This document shows positions 54,604 through 61,535 of a stretch of DNA of 61,535 bases, piece by piece. The position numbers were made by a program, and so were the translations under genes. How positions within the stretch are numbered: position 1 is the stretch's first letter; the number at the start of each line of letters is the position of its first letter. Origin of the DNA: CAZXVW01 sp964644025 (GTDB lineage Bacteria > Acidobacteriota > Terriglobia > Bryobacterales > Bryobacteraceae); contig CAZXVW010000003.1 of the NCBI GenBank assembly GCA_964644025.1, positions 1 to 61,535 on the forward strand. The letters are read 5' to 3'. Below the pieces are notes generated by a model that had not been told where the DNA came from, did no database searches, and was given only the letters and a program-made list of their open reading frames with translations.

Positions 54604-55875
54604 ATGAGCATGTTCTACAGTACCGGCTCACCGGGGATGGAATTGTCCTCCGCAGACCTCCGCGAAGGGCTCTTCCAGGCCCTTCAGGCCATCGGCCAGC
54701 GGCGGAAAGTGATCGCGGTGCCGCCGGATTTCACGCGCTGCCACTCCCGGGCCGGCGAACTCACCCGCTACGCCCGCCAGTTTTACGGAGAACGGCTCAC
54801 GGATGTTCTGCCGGCCCTGGGCACGCACGCGCCGATGACGCCGGCCGAGATCGACGCCATGTACCCGGGCGTGCCGCCGGGGCTGTTTCGCGAACATGAC
54901 TGGCGCAGCGGCCTCACGACGCTCGGCGAAGTGCCGGCCGCCTACATTCGGGAGCTCTCGGAAGGGAAGCTGGATTTTCCGTGGCCCGCCCAGGTGAACA
55001 AACTGCTCGCCGAAGGCGGCTACGACCTGATCCTTTCCATCGGTCAGGTTGTACCCCACGAAGTGATCGGCATGGCCAACTACAACAAGAACATCTTCGT
55101 GGGCACCGGTGGCGCCGATGGAATCAACAAGAGCCATTTTCTGAGCGCGGTCTATGGAATGGAACGCATCATGGGCCGGGCCGACACACCGGTACGGCGG
55201 CTGATGAACTATGCCTCCGAGCACTTCGGCGCCGGGTTGCCCATCGTCTACGTTCACACGGTGGTGGGCACGAACGGCGACGGCAAACTGGCCGTACGGG
55301 GCCTGTTCATCGGCGATGACGCGGAGTGCTTCGAACGGGCGTCGGAGTTAAGCTTGCAGGTCAACTTCGAGATGCTCGACCGCGAACTCTCCAAAGTTGT
55401 CGTCTATCTCGACCCCGGAGAGTTCAAGAGCACGTGGCTCGGCAATAAGGCCATTTACCGGACGCGCATGGCAATCGCCGACGGCGGCGAGCTCGTGGTC
55501 CTGGCGCCCGGCGTCAAGCAGTTTGGTGAGGATCCGGAAATCGACCGCCTCATTCGCAAGTACGGTTACCGTGGGACCCCGGCGACGCTGGCAGCGGTGA
55601 ACAACAACGCCGACCTGGCGGCCAATCTCAGCGCCGCCGCGCATTTGATCCATAGCTCCTCGGAGGGACGCTTCCGGATCACCTATTGCCCCGGCCACCT
55701 CTCCAGGGAAGAAATCGAAGGTGTCAATTTCCACTACGGCGATCTGGACGAAATGAGCAAGCGCTACGGCCCGAAGAAGCTGACCGACGGCTTCAACCAG
55801 GTCAACGGCGAGGAGATCTTCTACATCTCGAATCCGGCGTTGGGCTTGTGGGCCTCCAAAGAAAGATTTCGCTAG
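54604..55875 (+). CDS. LarA-like nickel-dependent alpha-hydroxyacid racemase/epimerase family protein
   Basis: 423 residues. DUF2088/LarA hallmarks: PPDFTRCHSR (about 40-49), PALGTHAPMT with His75, GQVVPHEVIGM with His152, and Lys162 in ANYNKNIFVGTGG, where LarA covalently holds its nickel-pincer cofactor. VYVHTVVGTNGDGK follows. LarB, LarC and LarE needed to build the cofactor are not in the window. First gene of a sugar-acid cluster (27 bp to gnd), so a sugar-acid epimerase activity is inferred. Confidence 0.82.
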   Translation: MSMFYSTGSPGMELSSADLREGLFQALQAIGQRRKVIAVPPDFTRCHSRAGELTRYARQFYGERLTDVLPALGTHAPMTPAEIDAMYPGVPPGLFREHDWRSGLTTLGEVPAAYIRELSEGKLDFPWPAQVNKLLAEGGYDLILSIGQVVPHEVIGMANYNKNIFVGTGGADGINKSHFLSAVYGMERIMGRADTPVRRLMNYASEHFGAGLPIVYVHTVVGTNGDGKLAVRGLFIGDDAECFERASELSLQVNFEMLDRELSKVVVYLDPGEFKSTWLGNKAIYRTRMAIADGGELVVLAPGVKQFGEDPEIDRLIRKYGYRGTPATLAAVNNNADLAANLSAAAHLIHSSSEGRFRITYCPGHLSREEIEGVNFHYGDLDEMSKRYGPKKLTDGFNQVNGEEIFYISNPALGLWASKERFR

Positions 55876-55902
55876 TTACGGTTGATTGTTAGGAGTAGCA
55901 CG

Positions 55903-57360
55903 ATGGAAGCAAAAGGTGATATTGCATTGATCGGTCTGGCGGTAATGGGCCAGAACCTGATCCTGAATATGAACGACCACGGCTATACCGTGGTCGCGTT
56001 CAACCGGACAGTCTCCAAGGTGGACGACTTTCTGAACAAAGCGGCCAAGGGGCGGAAAAGCATCCTCGGCGCCCACTCCATCGAAGAGATGGTGAGCCTG
56101 TTGAAGAAGCCGCGAAAGATCATGCTGATGGTCAAGGCCGGCAAACCGGTGGATGACTTCATCGAATTGCTCTTGCCTCATCTGGAAGAGGGGGACCTCA
56201 TCATCGACGGGGGCAACTCACACTTCCCAGACACGATCCGGCGGACGAAGTACCTGGAATCGAAGGGCCTGCTTTATATCGGCACCGGTGTTTCCGGCGG
56301 CGAGGAAGGCGCCCGGCACGGGCCGTCGCTGATGCCCGGCGGCAGTCCGAAGGCGTGGCCGCTGGTCAAGGATATTTTCCAGTCGATCGCGGCCAAGACC
56401 AAGGAAGGCGAGCCTTGCTGCGACTGGGTAGGCGAGAACGGCGCCGGCCATTACGTCAAGATGACCCACAACGGCATCGAGTACGGCGACATCCAGCTCA
56501 TCTGCGAGGCCTACCAGCTCATGAAACGCGGGCTGGGCATGAGCAACGAGGAGATGCACGACGTCTTCGCCGAATGGAACCGGGGCGAACTCGATAGCTA
56601 CCTCATCGAAATCACCCGCGACATCCTGGGCTATAAAGACGAGAACGGCGAGTACGTGGTCGACAAGATCCTCGATACGGCCGGGCAAAAGGGCACCGGC
56701 AAGTGGACCGGCATTAGTTCGCTCGAGCTCGGCGTGCCGGTGACGCTGATCGGCGAGGCGGTCTTCGCCCGCTGCCTCAGCGCGATGAAGGGGGAACGCG
56801 TGGCCGCCTCTAAGATCCTCCGGGGGCCGGAACCGAAGTTCGAAGGCGACAAGAAGGCTTTCGTGGAGGACATCCGGCAAGCGCTGCTGGCTTCCAAGAT
56901 CGTCTCCTACGCTCAGGGCTACATGCTCATGCGGGAGGCTGCCAAGCAGTATGGCTGGAACCTCAACTATGGCGGCATCGCGCTGATGTGGCGCGGCGGC
57001 TGCATCATCCGTTCGGTATTTCTCGGCAAGATCAAGGAGGCGTTCGACAAGGACCCAAACCTGAACAACCTCCTGGTGGACGATTACTTCCGCGGCGTGA
57101 TCGACCGTTGCCAGGACTCCTGGCGCCGCGTGGTCACCGCCGCCGTCCAGATGGGCCTTCCGTCGCCCGCCTTGACCACGGCGCTGGCTTTCTATGACGG
57201 CTACCGCAGCGCGCGGCTGCCCGCCAACCTGCTGCAAGCCCAGCGCGACTACTTCGGCGCGCACACCTACGAGCGCGTGGACCGGCCGCGCGGCGAGTTC
57301 TTCCACACCAATTGGACCGGCCGCGGCGGCGACGTATCGTCGTCCACCTACACGGTATAA
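55903..57360 (+). CDS. gnd: 6-Phosphogluconate dehydrogenase, decarboxylating
   Basis: 485 residues from ATG 55903 (TAGGAG upstream). Oxidises 6-phosphogluconate to ribulose 5-phosphate. Cofactor motif GLAVMGQNLILNMNDHGYTVVAFNRT, active-site region IDGGNSHFPDT and the 6PGD signature with KMTHNGIEYGDIQ; C-terminal domain WRGGCIIRSVFLGKI. Full length. The NADP-type RT follows the first beta-sheet. Cotranscribed with the PfkB kinase gene 38 bp later. Confidence 0.96.
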   Translation: MEAKGDIALIGLAVMGQNLILNMNDHGYTVVAFNRTVSKVDDFLNKAAKGRKSILGAHSIEEMVSLLKKPRKIMLMVKAGKPVDDFIELLLPHLEEGDLIIDGGNSHFPDTIRRTKYLESKGLLYIGTGVSGGEEGARHGPSLMPGGSPKAWPLVKDIFQSIAAKTKEGEPCCDWVGENGAGHYVKMTHNGIEYGDIQLICEAYQLMKRGLGMSNEEMHDVFAEWNRGELDSYLIEITRDILGYKDENGEYVVDKILDTAGQKGTGKWTGISSLELGVPVTLIGEAVFARCLSAMKGERVAASKILRGPEPKFEGDKKAFVEDIRQALLASKIVSYAQGYMLMREAAKQYGWNLNYGGIALMWRGGCIIRSVFLGKIKEAFDKDPNLNNLLVDDYFRGVIDRCQDSWRRVVTAAVQMGLPSPALTTALAFYDGYRSARLPANLLQAQRDYFGAHTYERVDRPRGEFFHTNWTGRGGDVSSSTYTV

Positions 57361-57398
57361 GGGCGCGGCACGATGCGCCGGCGGAAAAGGAGATATGT

Positions 57399-58478
57399 AT
57401 GAGTATGGAACTTCGGAAGAATTGTGCGTACGCTTTAGTCGTTCCCACCAGCATGGGAATTCGCATTACCCCGGTCAACGGCCAGCCGGTACATTCAAGC
57501 GACACTTTCCTGATGCAGGCGACCAGCGCCGAATCCAACGTGGCCAGCGTTTCCTCCTATCTCGGCCTGCCCGTAAAGGTGCTGACCACCTTTGTCAAGG
57601 GCAGCCCGATTGCGCGGTTCATCAAGGACAACCTGGCCAGCCGGCACATGGAGTACGAGGGGAAGGAAGTCGAGCAGGGAGGGCCCTGGGGCTACCGTCA
57701 CCAGATCAATATCGCCGACAGCGGCTACGGGTCCCGTGGCCCGCGCGTGTGCAATGACCGCGCCGGTGAAGTCGGCCGGACATTGAACGTGGCGGATTTC
57801 GACCTGGAGAGGATTTTCGGGCAGGAGGGTGTGCAAATCGTCCACATGTCGGGGCTGATCGGAGCGTTGTCGCCCGAGACGGGCACCTTCTGCCGCGAGC
57901 TCGCCAGGGCCGCGAAGAAGCACGGCACCAGGGTTTCCTTCGACCTCAACTACCGCGCCTCATTCTGGAAGGGCCGCGAGGAAAAGCTTCGTGAGATCTT
58001 CACGGAGATCGCCGGCCTGGCCGACATCCTCGTGGGGAACGAGGAAGATTTCCAGCTCAGCCTCGGCGTCGAAGGTCCCGAGGCCGGCGGCAGGGATCTG
58101 GCGGCCAAGATCGACGGGTTCAAGGCCATGATCGAGCGGGCCCGCCAGGCGTTTCCGAATGCTTCCGTGTTCGCCACCACGCTGCGGGAAGTGGTCAGCG
58201 CCAATTGCCACCGCTGGGGCGCCATCATGGCCGCAGGAGATGACTGGTACGTGGTGGAACCTCGCGATATCACGGTGCTCGACCGCATCGGCGGCGGCGA
58301 TGGTTTCGTCGGGGGCATGCTGTACGCCATCCTGAAGGGCTGGGAACCGGAAAAGTGGATTCAGTTCGGCTGGGCGACCGGCGCGCTGGTCACCACGTTC
58401 CTCACCGACTATGCGCAGCCGGCTGACGAAGACCAGATCTGGGGCATCTGGGAAGGGAACGCGCGCGTACAGCGTTAG
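57399..58478 (+). CDS. PfkB-family sugar kinase, 2-keto-3-deoxygluconate kinase-like
   Basis: 359 residues from ATG 57399, with AAAAGGAGATAT upstream. PfkB fold: YLGLPVKVLTTFVKG, SFDLNYRASFW and the ATP/anion-hole motif DRIGGGDGFVGGMLYA with the catalytic Asp. The GGGD form is frequent in 2-keto-3-deoxygluconate kinases, as in the Entner-Doudoroff route. The exact substrate is unproven. Next gene (KdsC-like) starts 24 bp after its stop. Confidence 0.87.
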   Translation: MSMELRKNCAYALVVPTSMGIRITPVNGQPVHSSDTFLMQATSAESNVASVSSYLGLPVKVLTTFVKGSPIARFIKDNLASRHMEYEGKEVEQGGPWGYRHQINIADSGYGSRGPRVCNDRAGEVGRTLNVADFDLERIFGQEGVQIVHMSGLIGALSPETGTFCRELARAAKKHGTRVSFDLNYRASFWKGREEKLREIFTEIAGLADILVGNEEDFQLSLGVEGPEAGGRDLAAKIDGFKAMIERARQAFPNASVFATTLREVVSANCHRWGAIMAAGDDWYVVEPRDITVLDRIGGGDGFVGGMLYAILKGWEPEKWIQFGWATGALVTTFLTDYAQPADEDQIWGIWEGNARVQR

Positions 58479-58502
58479 TCGCGGCTGGCCGCACGAAAGC
58501 AG

Positions 58503-59066
58503 ATGAGCGAAATCACCGTCAAAGAAAGAGCCGCCAGGATCAAGCTGCTGTTGATGGACGTCGACGGTGTGTGGACCGACGGGAAGCTCTATTATGCTCC
58601 CGGACCAGACGGCGCGATGCGCGAGACGAAGGCTTTCGACACCCAGGACGGCATCTCGCTGCGCTGGCTCGTTTGGAAAGGCGTCAAAACGGGCGTCATC
58701 AGTGGGCGGGACTCGGCGGCCACCGAGATGCGCGCCAGGCAACTCGAAGTCTCCTATATTTACCAGGGTCACATCGAAAAGATCCCCATCTTCGAGGAGA
58801 TTCTCAGCAAGGCAGGCGTCACCCCGGAACAGGTCGCCTATGTCGGCGATGACCTGACTGACGCCGTCATCATGCGCCGCGTCGGCCTCGCCATCGCTAC
58901 GGCAAATGCCAGAGGCGAGGTGAAGCGGATGGCCCACTGGGTGACGGAGAACCCCGGGGGGCACGGCGCCATTCGTGAGGTGGTGGAACTGCTGTTGAAA
59001 GCCCAGGGTACCTGGAAGGAGATTCTCGAGAAATACGAAGTGGAACAGGTAGCCGATGAAGGGTGA
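58503..59066 (+). CDS. KdsC-like HAD phosphatase (KDO-8-phosphate phosphatase family)
   Basis: 187 residues without a cap domain, as in KdsC tetramers. Catalytic LLLMDVDGVWTDGKLYY, GVISGRDSAATEMRA, KIPIFEEIL and the Mg site YVGDDLTDAVIM. In LPS synthesis KdsC removes phosphate from KDO-8-P, but no other kds gene is here and the neighbours point to sugar acids. Its last 11 bp overlap the ACT gene. Confidence 0.9.
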   Translation: MSEITVKERAARIKLLLMDVDGVWTDGKLYYAPGPDGAMRETKAFDTQDGISLRWLVWKGVKTGVISGRDSAATEMRARQLEVSYIYQGHIEKIPIFEEILSKAGVTPEQVAYVGDDLTDAVIMRRVGLAIATANARGEVKRMAHWVTENPGGHGAIREVVELLLKAQGTWKEILEKYEVEQVADEG

Positions 59067-59715
59067 ACGGATCGGAATCCTGGTGCATGTGGTATCTGGT
59101 CCAGGCGTCCTGCACCAGTTGACCGGTGTCATCGCCCGCCACCAAGGCAACATCTCCTCGGTGGCGATCGTGGAAAGCTCGCCCACGGAGACGCGGGTGG
59201 ACTTCGAGGTCGAGCTTCCGGGCGAGGCCGCCGCTCTGGCACGCGAGCTGGAGGACCTCCCGGTGGTGAAGAAGGCCACCGTGGTGCGCAGCCTCCAGAA
59301 GATCTACGGCAAGCGCATCATTATCGTCGGCGGCGGCGCCCAGGTTGGCCAGGTGGCCATCGGCGCCGTATCCGAAGCCGACCGCCATAATATCCGGGGC
59401 GAGCACATCTCCGTCGATACCATCCCGCTCGTCGGCGAGCAAGCCCTGGCCGATGCCGTCCGCGCCGTGGCCCGCCTGCCACGCGCCAAGGCCCTGGTGC
59501 TGGCCGGGTCGCTGATGGGGGGCGAAATCGAACGGGCCGTCCGCGAGGTCCGGGAACAAGGCCTGTTGGTGATCAGCCTGAACATGGCGGGCAGCGTACC
59601 TGAAGCCGCCGATCTGGTGGTGAGCGACCCGGTGCAGGCCGGCGTCATGGCCGTCATGGCGGTGGCGAAGACCGCGAAGTTCGACCTGGCCCGGCTGAAC
59701 AAGAAGATCTTCTGA
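59056..59715 (+). CDS. ACT-domain protein (DUF5612-like)
   Basis: 219 residues from ATG 59056, overlapping the KdsC-like gene. The N-terminal ACT domain (about 1-75) starts GILVHVVSGPGVLHQLTGVIARHQGNISS. The rest (about 85-219) contains KRIIIVGGGAQVGQVAIGAVSEADRHNIRGEHISVDTIPLVGEQAL, a Rossmann-like module known as DUF5612. Likely a small-molecule sensor for the operon. Ligand unknown. Confidence 0.78.
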   Translation: MKGERIGILVHVVSGPGVLHQLTGVIARHQGNISSVAIVESSPTETRVDFEVELPGEAAALARELEDLPVVKKATVVRSLQKIYGKRIIIVGGGAQVGQVAIGAVSEADRHNIRGEHISVDTIPLVGEQALADAVRAVARLPRAKALVLAGSLMGGEIERAVREVREQGLLVISLNMAGSVPEAADLVVSDPVQAGVMAVMAVAKTAKFDLARLNKKIF

Positions 59716-59752
59716 TTCGAGGGCTGCCGGCCGGAGTTACCGTTCCCCGCTC

Positions 59753-60715
59753 CTACCGGAACAGCGTTTGCCAGGTGGTCGCCGCCAGGGCGTGGGTCAC
59801 CATCGCCGCCCGGATGCCGCGGCCCTGGAGAAAAGCGCGGCCGTAAACCCACCCCGCCACGCCGGCCAGACAAGCGAATTCCCAGTTCGGAAACCCGCGA
59901 AACGGAAGGTGCACGGCGCCGAAAAGCACCGCTGTCAGCAGTAAGCCCCACTGAACCCCCAGCCACTCGGAGAGCAACTGCTGTAGCATGCCGCGAAAAA
60001 AGAATTCCTCGGATAGCGCCACCACCCAGAGCATCCCCAGGAATGTCGGGACAACCCGCCACCACCAACCCGGCGCCGGATCGAAACGGGCGAAACCCAA
60101 CCCGTAACTGAGCGCCAGCCCGGCGGGCAGAAACAGGCCGTAATGCTTCACTCCAATGCGCCATTCCCGCCGGTTCGGAATCAGACCGAAGCCGATGCCC
60201 TCCATCCTGCGCACCACCAGCACCGCCACCACGCCGAGCCGGATCCACATCAACTGGCCGAGAACCTCCACCGCTAACCGAGGCTCCGGCGGGGCGTAAA
60301 CCCAATGAAAAAGCTTGCCGAGCACCACGCCCGCCATCAGGCACAAGAATGCCAGGTCCGTAACGGCGTGCCGGGGCAGCAGCCGGTACCAGTAACTTGC
60401 CCCTGCCGCCAGCAGCAGGAGCACGGCCAGCGATTGCCAGCGGAACAGGCCGAGCGGCGCCGCGTAGACCGCGTACGGGACCACGGCGCTGAGGACCATC
60501 GCCGGGCCAAGCTTCTCTCCCAGCTCTTCGAGTCGCCTCCGGAATCCCGGAAAACCCAGGCTGAAATAAAAGGACAGCTCGACGAGCATCGCCACCAGCA
60601 CCCACATGGCGGTGCCGGGGGCGATATCCTTTTGTTGGGAGTAAACGTATCCTCCGATGCTTCCCAAACCCCATACGGCGATCAGCGTGTTCCGCAGGCT
60701 TCGCATCCCGTTCAT
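59753..60715 (-). CDS. CPBP-family intramembrane metalloprotease
   Basis: 320 residues with about eight membrane helices. Catalytic glutamates E236-E237 with Arg241 (SEEFFFRGM), His269 in FGAVHLP and His308 in MVTHAL form the Abi/CAAX protease active site. Prokaryotic members act in peptide maturation, bacteriocin immunity or are orphans. The 5' end overlaps the divergent exported-protein gene. Confidence 0.9.
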   Translation of the reverse strand: MNGMRSLRNTLIAVWGLGSIGGYVYSQQKDIAPGTAMWVLVAMLVELSFYFSLGFPGFRRRLEELGEKLGPAMVLSAVVPYAVYAAPLGLFRWQSLAVLLLLAAGASYWYRLLPRHAVTDLAFLCLMAGVVLGKLFHWVYAPPEPRLAVEVLGQLMWIRLGVVAVLVVRRMEGIGFGLIPNRREWRIGVKHYGLFLPAGLALSYGLGFARFDPAPGWWWRVVPTFLGMLWVVALSEEFFFRGMLQQLLSEWLGVQWGLLLTAVLFGAVHLPFRGFPNWEFACLAGVAGWVYGRAFLQGRGIRAAMVTHALAATTWQTLFR

Positions 60716-61463
60716 CTTAGCATCGGCCGGGAGCCTGCTCTGCCTCGCGCCGGCGGCCGCCGGCGCGGCAAACGCCCAACCGCCGGCCGAGCTGGCCCGC
60801 CTGGTGGCGGAGCAGGAGTCAGCCAGCGCCGCCGAGCGGCTCCACTATACTTACCGCCAGCGGGTGTCCATCACTGAGTTCGACCGGAAAAACCTGCCCT
60901 GCGGGCACTACGAAGAGGTCCGGGATATCCTCTTCTCGCCCGAGACCGGGCGCACCGAGCAGTTCCTGAAACGCCCGGTCTCCACCCTGCGCCGGCTAGT
61001 TCTCACCAGCGAGGATTTCCGGGATATCCGCGAGGTCCAGCCGTTCCTGTTTACCAAGGACCGGCTTTGGGCTTATGAAACGCGCTACCGCGGCACCGAG
61101 ATGGTCGACGGCCACGAGTGCTACGTGCTTCAGGTTCGGCCGCGCCAGGTGTTCCCGGGGCAGCGTCTCTTCGAAGGAATCCTGTGGATCCATAAACAGG
61201 ATCTCGCCGTGGTGCGGAGCGAGGGGCAAGCCGTCCCCCCGATTTTCAAGGATGGCTCCGAGAACCTGTTCCCGCGCTTCACCACCATTCGCGCCAGGAT
61301 CGGCGGCCGCTGGTGGTTTCCGGTTTACACCTTCGCCGACGACGTGCTGGGCTTCCGGACCGGCCCCGTGCGCCTGCGCATGACGATCCGCTACAGCGAT
61401 TACAAGCGATTCACCGCCGAGTCGACGATTCACTTCAGCGGGCCGGCAAGACAAAAGCAATGA
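60657..61463 (+). CDS. Exported protein of LolA-like outer-membrane-sorting fold (tentative)
   Basis: 268 residues, signal peptide with basic start (RRLRIPFILASAGSLLCLAPAAA). Beta-rich region with HYTYRQRVSI, FLFTKDRLWAYETRYRGTEMVDGHECYVLQVRPRQ and ILWIHKQDLAVVRSEGQA resembles LolA/DUF4292-like proteins. ATG 60657 overlaps the divergent protease gene by 59 bp; GTG 60687 is an alternative with a 29-bp overlap. No lipobox. Confidence 0.68.
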   Translation: MLPKPHTAISVFRRLRIPFILASAGSLLCLAPAAAGAANAQPPAELARLVAEQESASAAERLHYTYRQRVSITEFDRKNLPCGHYEEVRDILFSPETGRTEQFLKRPVSTLRRLVLTSEDFRDIREVQPFLFTKDRLWAYETRYRGTEMVDGHECYVLQVRPRQVFPGQRLFEGILWIHKQDLAVVRSEGQAVPPIFKDGSENLFPRFTTIRARIGGRWWFPVYTFADDVLGFRTGPVRLRMTIRYSDYKRFTAESTIHFSGPARQKQ

Positions 61464-61514
61464 GAGCCATGAGCCGCTCCCCTCGCGCCCTCCTTCCCCC
61501 TACGCAAAACGGCC

Positions 61515-61535
61515 GCTGCCGGGATGGCCGGCAGC
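61515..61535 (+). terminator. Probable terminator stem at the window edge
   Basis: GCTGCCGG (61515-61522), loop GATGG, CCGGCAGC (61528-61535). Strong hairpin 52 bp after the last stop. Any T-run would lie beyond the window, so its class cannot be confirmed. Confidence 0.4.

Overview
The window is a GC-rich (about 65%), densely packed bacterial chromosome segment with no mobile element, CRISPR array, rRNA or tRNA that I could find. I infer an acidobacterium of the Solibacteres/Bryobacterales type. The basis is gene content: many Tat-exported sulfatases, oxidoreductases and a GH29 fucosidase next to core metabolism, plus WG-repeat, DUF4097 and TPR proteins of the kind common there. This is inference; no 16S gene or other marker proves it.

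Layout. 1-4234: tail of a HAD hydrolase, then a minus-strand run hom > SurA-like PPIase > YhaM-like exoribonuclease > BlaI-type regulator. 4300-6907: hybrid sensor kinase and a small exported protein. 7011-9783: pyrR-pyrB-pyrC. 9899-12971: polyprenyl-phosphate sugar transferase and a sulfatase-like hydrolase. 13075-16991: WG-repeat protein, LolD-like ATPase overlapping clpC, then a clear intrinsic terminator. 17046-17954: exported esterase. 18214-22794: ilvB-ilvN, then a methyltransferase and a PaaK-like adenylate-forming protein. 22990-25416 (minus): a PilZ-DnaJ fusion and a Tat sulfatase. 25835-27418: a tightly coupled three-gene cassette of unknown function. 27435-30872 (minus): pyruvate carboxylase. 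30989-32691: DUF4097 lipoprotein, converging on a soluble histidine kinase. 32836-36882: Tat-exported acetoacetate-decarboxylase-like protein, Tat aldo/keto reductase, small membrane protein and Na+/solute symporter. 36980-41210: peptidoglycan-binding/papain-like protein, Gfo/Idh/MocA oxidoreductase and sulfatase. 41360-46595: uvrA and a TPR trio. 46679-50484 (minus): flavin reductase, fucosidase, ftsH. 50563-52035 (minus): tilS. 52126-54108: tandem alpha/beta hydrolase. 54604-59715: a likely five-gene operon (LarA-like, 6-phosphogluconate dehydrogenase, PfkB sugar kinase, KdsC-like phosphatase, ACT protein). 59753-61463: CPBP membrane protease and a divergent exported protein.

How it works together. 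Housekeeping functions (pyrimidines, branched-chain amino acids, anaplerosis, proteolysis, DNA repair, tRNA modification) alternate with an exported carbohydrate/sulfate-ester repertoire. Several promoters (upstream of hom, the WG gene and the ADC-like gene) sit so close to the start codon that leaderless or near-leaderless mRNAs are likely. The best places to look for new biology are the 25835-27418 cassette, the LarA/sugar-acid operon, the PilZ-DnaJ fusion and the unsecreted peptidoglycan-binding papain-like protein.
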